Shown piece by piece: positions 16,342 to 24,261 of a DNA stretch of 24,261 nucleotides. The notes under the pieces are model-generated. The model made no database searches. It saw only the letters and a program-made list of their open reading frames with translations, and had not been told where the DNA came from. The stretch comes from JAXJQF01 sp036311285. Its GTDB lineage: Bacteria > Pseudomonadota > Gammaproteobacteria > Enterobacterales > Succinivibrionaceae. A program made the translations under genes and the position numbers. Positions within the stretch are counted from its first letter, which is position 1. Every line of letters starts with the position of its first letter. The stretch spans positions 1 through 24,261 of the forward strand of contig JAXJQF010000052.1 of NCBI GenBank assembly GCA_036311285.1, given 5' to 3'.

Positions 16342-16869
16342 TCACAACCTTAATTCCATTTGAAGAACCTTAATATCATTACTAAACAACCTTTGGGCTG
16401 TTCCACCAAGTTCTAATGGAAACTTAAAATTCTTATATTTAAAACTAAAAGTCTCATATAAGGATCTAGCAGGAATATTCTTCTCTAAAACCTCTAATCT
16501 TATCATTTTAGATTCATCGTTCTCACGGCAAGCCTCAATACAAGATTGAAGTAAAGAACTACCAATTCCTTTTCTAATATAAAAAGGTTCAATATATAAA
16601 CTTCTTATATAGGCACAACCTTTAAAGACATTAAAAGTTATTACTCCACATACGACTTTATTACTATCATCATACGCAACAATAGTCATAAAATCCTCAT
16701 CTGTTAATCTAAAGAACCATAACTGCCTTAACTGTTCTATCGATAACAAACAACTTTTAACGACACTATCGCTCATCTCAGCATATTCAATTTTTGCTTG
16801 AGAAAAATGTTGAACCTTAGCTATCCCATCTAGGTCTTCAAACTGAGCATTTCTAATTAAAATTGACAT
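16342..16869 (-). CDS. GNAT-family N-acetyltransferase
   Basis: 175 residues with the GNAT fold pattern: N-terminal beta-alpha (ILIRNAQFEDLDGIAKV), central strands, and motif A at about 89-106 (RSLYIEPFYIRKGIGSSLL). The R-K-G-I-G sequence there is the acetyl-CoA pyrophosphate loop. A later LEVLEKN...YETFSFKY segment corresponds to motif B (residue N before the helix, then Y-x-x-x-F). The substrate cannot be told. The ATG at 16869 lies within the end of the M48-like gene (13-base overlap) and has AGGA seven bases upstream, so translation is probably coupled. A terminator follows. Confidence 0.9.
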   Translation of the reverse strand: MSILIRNAQFEDLDGIAKVQHFSQAKIEYAEMSDSVVKSCLLSIEQLRQLWFFRLTDEDFMTIVAYDDSNKVVCGVITFNVFKGCAYIRSLYIEPFYIRKGIGSSLLQSCIEACRENDESKMIRLEVLEKNIPARSLYETFSFKYKNFKFPLELGGTAQRLFSNDIKVLQMELRL

Positions 16870-17705
16870 TGAGGAATCCTGAAATACTCTTTAGTAGCTT
16901 TATTATATAAAGATAATGTAGGCTCGATTAATTCATCACTCACTTTCTTTAAAGCTTCTGGTGAATGAGGATGAAGTTTTAAATACTCACTATACTTTGG
17001 ATTGTTTGACTCTGCTGACATTCTTTCATAGAAGCTGAATATTGCTGATGGATTAAAACCTGATATTGCCATAAATTGTAAAGCAAGCTGATCTGCTAAA
17101 TATTCATGTTCTTCGCTATAAGGATGCTTAACTCCATTAGGGTTTACTCTGCCAAGCATTTCACCGAATTCTACGTACCCATCTATGCCTCTTAGCACCT
17201 TTTTTACATTCGGATTATCTTTATCAAAATCTTTTTCCTTTAAAAAAACTGTTACACGTTCATTATCATGCTCTAACAACGTATGAGCATAAGCATGAGC
17301 TACTAAGTACGCCATTTCATCCTGCTTAGTATTAAGTTGATTCACACAATTACTTGCAACAACATAACCATTACTTAATATTGCTAAATCTTGAGAACAT
17401 TGTCTAGTTAAATAAACCTTTAATTCAGTTCTTTGACCAGCATACGCCCCATTCACACTTCTAACTATCTCTCTTGTTATACATTCTAAAGAACGTTTTG
17501 ACTTTTTATTACCAACATATTCTTTGTCAATAGTTCTTAGTTCTTCCATATATTTCTGTGTCATCTGTTCCATCTCTAGAATAGAGAAATCTCTCTTAGT
17601 GTTTTTGGATCCAGAAATATTACATGCTGTAGTTAATAAAACTAAAAATGCTACAGCTACTTTTAGTACAATACTTTTATTTGAAATGTTCATAATTCTA
17701 TTCAT
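16857..17705 (-). CDS. M48-family peptidase-like lipoprotein with a substituted active site
   Basis: 282 residues. The signal peptide ends TTAC (Cys28), an acceptable lipobox. The body aligns with M48 metallopeptidases such as LoiP/BepA. Where the family has HExxH it has HAYAH (137-141): both zinc-binding histidines remain but the catalytic Glu is Ala (codon GCT). The downstream ligand region EEHEYLADQLALQFMA keeps Glu201, the following GFNP matches the family's GY.P, and HPHSPEAL (about 245) matches the HP motif before the C-terminal helix. The fold and zinc site may persist while proteolysis is lost. Starts at 17705 or 17693 (Met5) are both possible; neither has a good ribosome binding site. 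The gene overlaps the GNAT gene by 13 bases. Confidence 0.85.
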   Translation of the reverse strand: MNRIMNISNKSIVLKVAVAFLVLLTTACNISGSKNTKRDFSILEMEQMTQKYMEELRTIDKEYVGNKKSKRSLECITREIVRSVNGAYAGQRTELKVYLTRQCSQDLAILSNGYVVASNCVNQLNTKQDEMAYLVAHAYAHTLLEHDNERVTVFLKEKDFDKDNPNVKKVLRGIDGYVEFGEMLGRVNPNGVKHPYSEEHEYLADQLALQFMAISGFNPSAIFSFYERMSAESNNPKYSEYLKLHPHSPEALKKVSDELIEPTLSLYNKATKEYFRIPQCQF

Positions 17706-17843
17706 CTTCTTGGTTTTTAAACGTAACTCATTATAGCACTTAATATTTGCTCAAATAAGAGGCATAACACTACTTTTGAAAACTTATGTGCTCTTTATTT
17801 TTCTATACAATCGTTCTATTCATGTACATCTATCAACGTATCT

Positions 17844-20800
17844 TTATTCAATAATTTCTATTAGCCTGCTAGGATCACTTACATCACTTAAAGCATGAAC
17901 AATAATTTGAGGTTTTATATTATCCTTTACCATATCTGTATGCGAAATTATACCAATTAACCTATTACTGTTGATGTGCTTATTCTTTGTTAAACCTTCT
18001 AATACCTTACTTATATTCTCTCCTGACAAGCAACCAAAACCTTCGTCAACAAAGAAATTGGAAATACTTGTCTTTACTCCACACACCTGAGATAAAGATA
18101 AAGCTAATGCTAAAGATATTATAAATTTTTGCCCACCTGATAATTGATTTACAGTTAAAGATTCACCATTATTTTTCTTAACCACAAAATCTAAATTTTT
18201 AAACTCAGTTTCATTGCTTGTGGTTGTTCTAACCCAATCCATGCTGAACCCTGCGTCCGTTAATTCACGCAGATGATTATTTGCGAAATAAATTAGTTTA
18301 GCAAAGATATTTTCTAAAATATGGTACTTAAACTTCTTGTCAACAATAACGTAATATAGCTTTCTAATTAAGGCTATGTTTTTATTATCATCAAGCTGTT
18401 CTAGTTTTTTATTTAACTCTTCAATTTGAATTTTATTATTCTCATGTACTGCAATATTTGATTTAACTTTTTCAAGTTTTTCTATATTTACTGTCAACAA
18501 GTCTCTATATTCTGTTAATTTGCCATTATCAATTTCAAACAATTTATAATCGTTTTTATTTACAATATCTAAATCTTTTACTTTGGCAAACAAATCATCG
18601 CTAGAATATTCAACTAGTGAACTAACTTCTTGCGAATTTAATTGGCTAATATATTCTTGATAATCACCGTAAATAGATTTTAAAGTCCCAAATTCAATAT
18701 TTAATCTATCACTAACAGATGTTAAGCTATTTTGAGCTTCTTTTATATATTCTTCAATTTTATTTAATTCAGATTTATCCATCGATAATACAGATTCAAA
18801 TTCTGCTTTATCTGTTTTTAGTTCTGACAGTACTAAATCAAAATCCTCTTCATTTGTTTTTATTTGATTTAGCAGTTGTTCGTAATTATCTTCTAATTGC
18901 TTAATGTTATTTACTATCTCTTCTTTCTTACTTTTGTCTTCTATTACTCTATTTCTAACTTTTGTAACTAGAGAATTAATAAGATTCTCAATTTTATTTA
19001 TATAGATATTATAATCATCAATAGATAATGATTTAACACTCTCATTTTCAAGAGTTTTATCAACATCATCGTATTTTATCTTAATAGAATCAAACTCCTT
19101 TATATTAGAAAGCATACTTAATTTAAAATCATCAATAATTTTATTAAAACCAGTAATAACACCAGAATTAGATGTTTCTATATCCGAAAGTATTTGCTTG
19201 TAAGTATTGTTATAAGAGATACTATTAACTATATTTTCGAACAGATCATCACTATCAAGAGCAAGAAGATTGTTTCTATCATCTTGGTTTTCAGCTAATA
19301 ATCTATTCTTTTCTTCAATACTAGCCCTTAATTCTTTCTCATCGTCTTTGCTCTTTTTTAATACCTTGTTTTCACTTTCTATCTTTAATTGAAGCTTTTC
19401 AATTGATTTATTTTTTTCTTCTAATAAATTATTTTGTTGCTTTATGTTATCAATGAATATTTGAATAATCTCAATTATCTCTAACAGAAATTTCAAGTCA
19501 TCTTCAGACCTTTTAATTAACTCATCATCATTAAATTTTCTTACATCAATACTTAAATTATCTAAAAAGCTTAAAGTATTAAAATCTTCACTTATTGATA
19601 TTTCCTTCTCATATCTTAATTTATTATTAGAATTAAAAGGACTAGTTAATACTTTTTTACCCAAATTTGCTAAATCACTATCCTTAAAAAAATCTTTTAG
19701 CTTATTTTTGTAGACTATAAAGTTAGCATTTAAATCATCGATTCTAGTTAATGATTTTTGCTCCAAAGCATCAAGGGTTTGAAGTTCATTATCTAATTTT
19801 GATTTTTCATTCTTTGAATATTGAATCTTTTCATCAAAGTGTTTTATATTTTGTTCAACTTCTTTTAAGTTTTGTTCTTTATTTGTAAGCTTTTTTTCAA
19901 GTAAAGAAATCTTATTCCCTAATGAACTTATAATTACATCTAAATCTTTAAAAGAATCGTTTAATTTACTTATTTCAAAGATTTCGTGATCATAAAATTT
20001 AACTAAATCATCAATTAAACCTATATCTTCTACGTTAACTTTCTGTTCCTTATAAATATTGCTTGATAAATGCTTTTGTATGAACACATTTACTAGTGAA
20101 CATCTATTTTCAATTTGAGATAAAACATCTTTATCTAGCTCTAAAAAATTAAAGTCATTGATGTTTGAACTAACGTCTGTTTTATCTTTAGAATTTAATT
20201 CATTTTCAGCAAACAACACACTAAATCTAGTCAATTCATCAGTTAATTTATCTTTAACTGCATAATTATCATTAAATTTAACAATAAAAGACTTCATTGC
20301 TTCAATTTTTGATACAACTTTCTTGATTATTGAGAACTCATCATAAAATACTTGAGATTGTATTGAGTCAATCTTAAATGTTGTTTGATTGATGTTTTTT
20401 TCAATATCACTAATCGATTCTCTTAATTTTAATGACTGATTTTCGAGTTCACTAACCTCTTTAGCACATTCCTCATATTTTGAATTTGTTTCTTGTACCA
20501 ACTTTATTGTTGTTTCATCGTAATGAATAGATCCACATAAAGGACAAGGTTTATTATCCTTTTTAAAATCCATTAGCTTTTTGCTATCACCTAAATATTT
20601 GTTAATTGAATTTAAGTAATTTAAATCATTTTGCTTAGATGATAGTAATACATCTAATTCTTCTAATTGAATTTTAATATTTTCAAGAAGCTGTTTTTCC
20701 TTATTGCATTGAACTTGTAGCTGCTGTAACTCAAATAATTTATTTTTAATTTCAACTAAAACATTTTTAATATCATTAGCCTTATTAGATATCTCAACAA

Positions 20801-22403
20801 TGTCTTGAGAGTCTTCCTTTATTGAACGATTTAATTCACCTAATTGCTGACCTTTATTTAAAAGTACTGATAAATCATTACATTGCAATGAAGCTAATTC
20901 ATTTAATAGTCTTTCTTGGTTTTTAACAAGATTTTTATTTATCGATTCAATATCTTCTTCTAATTTAATTACACTATTTATAATTTTTAATTTTTCTTGC
21001 TTATATTTACTTTTATCGCAAATCTCTTTTGTAAAATCATTTATTATATTGTTTAAATCATTATTTATTAACTTCAAATTTTCATTAATGTTAATATATT
21101 TAATAAACTCTTGGTTATTTTTTAAAAACTCTTCAATGCTTTGTTTTTCTTTATTTATCTTTTCAATATCATTATTTAAACTAATTATTTCAGCATCGAT
21201 ATTCTTAATTTCATTAACTTTCGAATCTAATTTTTGATTATCACCTTTTAAATGTTCTATTGTATTTTGAATAACATTATCTAAAACAATTGCTCTTTCT
21301 TTTTCTAAATCATATTTTTCTTTAAATTTTATAAAGTCATCATTTACAAATTTAAATAATGAATCAACTTTGTTATTTACTAATAAACTATCTTCGGTAA
21401 TTGATAATCTAGCCTCTGTATCTTTTCTAGATTGTTCATTCTCTAATTTACGTTGTAGATTATTATTAAGTTCGTTATAAGGTTTAAAATATTGATTGAA
21501 CAAATCATAATGACGCTTTACTTCTTTATATTTATTTAATTCTACATATTTATTGTTTTTAAGGTCCCTATATTCCCCTTGAATCTCAATTAAAGAATCT
21601 ACAGTCTTATTAAACCTTTGAATAAAACTTTCATTTTTACTTATATTACTAAGTATTGAATTTAAACTATCTATATCCTTATTTAATATTTCTTGATCAG
21701 TATATAACCGCTCTATTTCATCAGCATTTACTAATTCTGTATAGTTTCTTAAATTATTTTCTAATTCATTTTTAACATCAATATATAAATACTTATGTAA
21801 AGCACTTACTCTTTGTTCTATTACATCATATTCTTTTAAATTAAATAATTCTTCTAAAATTTTAACCTTATCAGCACTATTTTTAGAAATAAAGTCCTCA
21901 AACTTACCTTGAGGTAAAATTACTATTAATCTAAATTGCTCCCAACTTAAACCAATTAACTCTTTTATATGTACATCAATTTCTTTTCCCTTTGTCTCTA
22001 CTTTTTCACGATTTCCATCTTGATCTATTCGGTATAAGGCTCTAGTTTTGTGTGTATTTTTTATTTTTTTCTTTAATTCCCATACGGCTACATATTTATA
22101 ACTATCGATACCTATAAACTCAACTTCAGCAAAAGCCTCCTTTTTGCCTTTAGTTAAAATATTTAATGGCGAGCTTTTAAGAATACCATTAATCGTATCT
22201 TTCTTATTACCGACGTCATCAATACGAGGACATTTATCATATAAAGCTAAGCAAATAGCATCAAGAATTGAACTCTTTCCAACCCCATTTGCACCACATA
22301 TTGAAAATAATTTACTTCTCTCAAATATAACGCTCTCAAAATCAATCATAAATTGAGTAGCAAGCGAATTTATATTAGCGGCTTTTAGCTTAGTTATTTT
22401 CAT
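17844..22403 (-). CDS. sbcC: SbcC, ATPase subunit of the SbcCD nuclease (enlarged)
   Basis: 1519 residues, against 1048 for E. coli SbcC. The Rad50/SMC-type head is split: the N-lobe has Walker A GANGVGKSS (37-45) and Q-loop ILPQGKF (Gln165); the C-lobe has signature LSGGQK (from 1421) and Walker B FFVDEGFG (Asp1453, Glu1454). Between them is a very long charged, Lys/Asn/Ile/Leu-rich region of coiled-coil type. The zinc hook CPLC (620-623) is the only CxxC. It leaves an N-arm of about 430 residues and a C-arm of about 760, clearly unequal. With SbcD it should cleave hairpins and blocked DNA ends. It overlaps sbcD by 14 bases, with GGAG six bases before its ATG, so translation is coupled. Confidence 0.95.
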   Translation of the reverse strand: MKITKLKAANINSLATQFMIDFESVIFERSKLFSICGANGVGKSSILDAICLALYDKCPRIDDVGNKKDTINGILKSSPLNILTKGKKEAFAEVEFIGIDSYKYVAVWELKKKIKNTHKTRALYRIDQDGNREKVETKGKEIDVHIKELIGLSWEQFRLIVILPQGKFEDFISKNSADKVKILEELFNLKEYDVIEQRVSALHKYLYIDVKNELENNLRNYTELVNADEIERLYTDQEILNKDIDSLNSILSNISKNESFIQRFNKTVDSLIEIQGEYRDLKNNKYVELNKYKEVKRHYDLFNQYFKPYNELNNNLQRKLENEQSRKDTEARLSITEDSLLVNNKVDSLFKFVNDDFIKFKEKYDLEKERAIVLDNVIQNTIEHLKGDNQKLDSKVNEIKNIDAEIISLNNDIEKINKEKQSIEEFLKNNQEFIKYININENLKLINNDLNNIINDFTKEICDKSKYKQEKLKIINSVIKLEEDIESINKNLVKNQERLLNELASLQCNDLSVLLNKGQQLGELNRSIKEDSQDIVEISNKANDIKNVLVEIKNKLFELQQLQVQCNKEKQLLENIKIQLEELDVLLSSKQNDLNYLNSINKYLGDSKKLMDFKKDNKPCPLCGSIHYDETTIKLVQETNSKYEECAKEVSELENQSLKLRESISDIEKNINQTTFKIDSIQSQVFYDEFSIIKKVVSKIEAMKSFIVKFNDNYAVKDKLTDELTRFSVLFAENELNSKDKTDVSSNINDFNFLELDKDVLSQIENRCSLVNVFIQKHLSSNIYKEQKVNVEDIGLIDDLVKFYDHEIFEISKLNDSFKDLDVIISSLGNKISLLEKKLTNKEQNLKEVEQNIKHFDEKIQYSKNEKSKLDNELQTLDALEQKSLTRIDDLNANFIVYKNKLKDFFKDSDLANLGKKVLTSPFNSNNKLRYEKEISISEDFNTLSFLDNLSIDVRKFNDDELIKRSEDDLKFLLEIIEIIQIFIDNIKQQNNLLEEKNKSIEKLQLKIESENKVLKKSKDDEKELRASIEEKNRLLAENQDDRNNLLALDSDDLFENIVNSISYNNTYKQILSDIETSNSGVITGFNKIIDDFKLSMLSNIKEFDSIKIKYDDVDKTLENESVKSLSIDDYNIYINKIENLINSLVTKVRNRVIEDKSKKEEIVNNIKQLEDNYEQLLNQIKTNEEDFDLVLSELKTDKAEFESVLSMDKSELNKIEEYIKEAQNSLTSVSDRLNIEFGTLKSIYGDYQEYISQLNSQEVSSLVEYSSDDLFAKVKDLDIVNKNDYKLFEIDNGKLTEYRDLLTVNIEKLEKVKSNIAVHENNKIQIEELNKKLEQLDDNKNIALIRKLYYVIVDKKFKYHILENIFAKLIYFANNHLRELTDAGFSMDWVRTTTSNETEFKNLDFVVKKNNGESLTVNQLSGGQKFIISLALALSLSQVCGVKTSISNFFVDEGFGCLSGENISKVLEGLTKNKHINSNRLIGIISHTDMVKDNIKPQIIVHALSDVSDPSRLIEIIE

Positions 22404-23970
22404 TTACGTCTCCAAATATTGAATCTAATAGTGTTTGTTGTTCAATTTTTAAATTATCCTTTTTATTTACTAACGACGTTAAAGTCATGTCCTTATCATC
22501 CTTTATAACAGACAATAAATTTAAAATTTTTAATTTCTCATTATCTTTAAACTTGTCTTCTTCTGGAAATCTATCTATAAACATCTCAAACATTTTTAAA
22601 GGATCATCTATATTACTTTCATCTAGATTTAGTTCCTTATATGCTAGTTGTTTATCTTCTAATTGTTTTTGATACTCTTTGTTAAACTCCCATGAAACAA
22701 TTCTGAAAAAACGATGAAGGTCATTTTTTTCAATCATTTTTAGAATAAGATCATTCACCTTACTTCTTACTGTAAAATCTTCATCATCACAGTTTCCTTT
22801 GATAATTACTTTGATAAAAGGACGTAATTCTTCATCAATAAAATTTATACTCTCACTCTTTTGCTTTTGTTCATTTATTGCTTTTATTAACACATCCTCT
22901 AAACAATCTACCTCTACACCGTCTATATCTGGTATTAGTTTAAATTCAACAACACGATTTATTTTGTCTTGTCTTATATTATCAATAAAAATATTACAAT
23001 CTTCTTTGTAATTATCTTTAACAACATCAAAAAGATTAACTTTATGACTATATTTCAACTCGTTAAAGTCATTACAAAAGATCGAACCTGAGTAAAAAAT
23101 ATTAGTTCCTTCTTGAACTCTATATGACTTATGTATGTGACCTAATGCTACATAATCATACATAGCAAGACTATTTGAATTTATAGATTCAACACCACCA
23201 ATATCATTTAACGCACAAGCTAAAGACATGCTTTCGACTGTTCCATCATATACTTTGGTTCCATGTGCTGAACAATGTGCTAGTGCAATGATTGGAGGAC
23301 ACTGATTTGTGTTGCTATTAGATTGCTTATGTTTTTCATTTATAGATTTAACTATATATAAGTTTAATAGCTTCATATGTTTAGATAAGTCATTTTGACC
23401 TAAATCAACTGTTCCCTCTAATTCTTCTTCACTGCTAATTCCTAATTGATTTAATAAAAATTTTACTATTAAGCTATCAAGACTTTGAAAATACGGAATT
23501 AATACAACATATGACACAATATCATTCTGTTCATTTGTTATTGGATAGACCATTTGGGATAAATCAATTACTTTTTTATCATCCTCTAAAGTTATAGGAA
23601 TATCATTTAATAAATGTACTTGTTCTGTTAATAAATCGAAGTAATGCTTGATAATTTTAAACCTTACCCCCTTATCATGATTTCCAGATATGCCAAATAT
23701 CTTAATTGATTCGTTTGCTTTTATGCTAGCTTTTATAAAATCAACAAATATTTTTTCATCTTCACTTGATATTTGTTGATTCTGAAAAATATCACCACTT
23801 ATTAATAATACATCTATATTATTTTCTTTAATCTTAGAAACAATATCACTTAAAACTAACCTTATTTCTTTACTTCTTCTATACTTAGATAAATCCGTTC
23901 CTAATATACATGAATTACTCTTTCCAATATGCAAGTCAGCTATATGCATAAAAGATAATTTTGAATTCAT
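22390..23970 (-). CDS. sbcD: SbcD, nuclease subunit of SbcCD
   Basis: 526 residues, longer than E. coli SbcD (400). All metallophosphoesterase motifs of the Mre11/SbcD family are present: D12-L-H14, SGD60, GNHD (96-99), the His pair in AHCSAHG (232, 236) and GHIH (277-280). The protein is therefore expected to be an active manganese-dependent nuclease. About 120 extra, highly charged residues follow the capping region at the C-terminus and probably contact the SbcC coiled coil. GGAG eight bases before the ATG supports the start. It is the first gene of the sbcD-sbcC operon. Confidence 0.96.
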   Translation of the reverse strand: MNSKLSFMHIADLHIGKSNSCILGTDLSKYRRSKEIRLVLSDIVSKIKENNIDVLLISGDIFQNQQISSEDEKIFVDFIKASIKANESIKIFGISGNHDKGVRFKIIKHYFDLLTEQVHLLNDIPITLEDDKKVIDLSQMVYPITNEQNDIVSYVVLIPYFQSLDSLIVKFLLNQLGISSEEELEGTVDLGQNDLSKHMKLLNLYIVKSINEKHKQSNSNTNQCPPIIALAHCSAHGTKVYDGTVESMSLACALNDIGGVESINSNSLAMYDYVALGHIHKSYRVQEGTNIFYSGSIFCNDFNELKYSHKVNLFDVVKDNYKEDCNIFIDNIRQDKINRVVEFKLIPDIDGVEVDCLEDVLIKAINEQKQKSESINFIDEELRPFIKVIIKGNCDDEDFTVRSKVNDLILKMIEKNDLHRFFRIVSWEFNKEYQKQLEDKQLAYKELNLDESNIDDPLKMFEMFIDRFPEEDKFKDNEKLKILNLLSVIKDDKDMTLTSLVNKKDNLKIEQQTLLDSIFGDVNENN

Positions 23971-24037
23971 TTTTTGGCTCCTTAATGCTTTAAACGAAAT
24001 TTAATAATTCAATTTAACAACATTCATATTATAGCTA

Positions 24038-24043
24038 AACCTT
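24038..24043 (-). promoter_or_regulatory. Possible -10 element for sbcDC
   Basis: The minus strand reads TATAAT here, a perfect -10 hexamer, about 70 bases before the sbcD ATG. No good -35 is found 16-18 bases upstream (TACTTA at best), so this may be a chance match. Confidence 0.3.
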
Positions 24044-24150
24044 ACTTTAATAAGTAACACTAATTCTTAAATTGTGAGATTGAATTTTACAAAATAAATA
24101 ATGAAAAAAAAGAACTATAGAACCCAAACTCCCGTCACTCTAGTATCTAA

Positions 24151-24176
24151 TTAGAAAGTATTTTTACTTTTTCTAA
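24151..24176. terminator. AT-rich hairpin between the edge gene and sbcD
   Basis: TTAGAAAGTA (24151-24160) pairs with TACTTTTTCTAA (24165-24176) apart from two bulged T. It lies about 27 bases beyond the stop of the possible edge gene. There is no long T-run, so termination is doubtful. Confidence 0.25.
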
Positions 24177-24202
24177 ATTTTAATGTTTAACTCCTTATTT
24201 TA

Positions 24203-24261
24203 TCAACGTTTTTTAATTTCATTTATTGCAAAATCTTTCAATTTAGTATACCATAGTCCAT
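24203..24261 (-). CDS. Possible 3' end of a leftward gene cut by the window edge
   Basis: A minus-strand frame is open from the window edge (first full codon at 24259) for 18 codons to TGA at 24205-24203. It reads GLWYTKLKDFAINEIKKR. Most codons begin with a purine, as in the true genes here, and the hairpin at 24151-24176 follows. It is too short to assign a family and could be chance. Confidence 0.35.
   Translation of the reverse strand, partial: GLWYTKLKDFAINEIKKR

Noticed and set aside
17844..23970. SbcCD pair as a new anti-phage defence system
   Set aside because: All motifs and the gene order match ordinary chromosomal SbcCD, and no defence genes or mobile elements are near; only the SbcC length and hook position are odd.

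Overview
The window comes from an AT-rich bacterial chromosome. Genes look roughly 30-40 % GC by eye and the spacers are far poorer in GC. The housekeeping genes are proteobacterial, and gammaproteobacterial in style: an FklB-type peptidyl-prolyl isomerase, DapB, SbcCD, an M48-family lipoprotein, and an amylase whose catalytic domain resembles E. coli MalS. A low-GC starch-degrading gammaproteobacterium of gut or rumen type (Succinivibrionaceae-like) fits best. That placement is an inference from gene content, not something proven here. I see no rRNA, tRNA, CRISPR array, transposase or phage gene.

Left third (1-5.7 kb). Three tandem leftward genes encode exported Sel1-repeat proteins with about 4, 12 and 5 repeats. 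A fourth small gene (1549-1956) overlaps the end of the longest one. All four proteins carry the same Cys-x9-Cys motif just after the export signal. The three Sel1 proteins also share a C-terminal Cys-x35/36-Cys cap. Between these genes lie long AT-rich spacers. The spacer upstream of the third Sel1 gene holds an 18-bp tandem direct repeat.

Middle (5.7-14.7 kb, rightward). An isolated gene for an unrecognised 124-residue protein is followed by a terminator and about 0.8 kb of spacer with inverted repeats. Next comes a very large (1976 residue) surface lipoprotein amylase. Its order is lipobox, EF-hand-like loop, five PKD domains, a CBM9/DOMON-like domain, an Ig-like domain, a CBM26-like starch-binding domain, a second beta-rich linker, and a GH13_19 (MalS-type) catalytic domain with all three catalytic carboxylates. 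It ends at a textbook terminator. A methyl-accepting chemotaxis protein follows as its own unit.

Right part (14.7-24.2 kb, leftward). Three transcription units read leftward: fklB-dapB; an M48-like lipoprotein overlapping a GNAT acetyltransferase; and sbcD-sbcC with overlapping ends. Two proteins are unusual. The M48-like lipoprotein has HAYAH where the family has HExxH, so the catalytic glutamate is missing. SbcC is about half again as long as E. coli SbcC, and its single zinc hook lies far off-centre. The last bases may hold the 3' end of another leftward gene.

No obvious new multi-gene system emerges. The best leads are the cysteine-capped Sel1 cluster with its repeat-free member, the probable pseudoprotease, the asymmetric SbcC, and the amylase with its structured upstream region.
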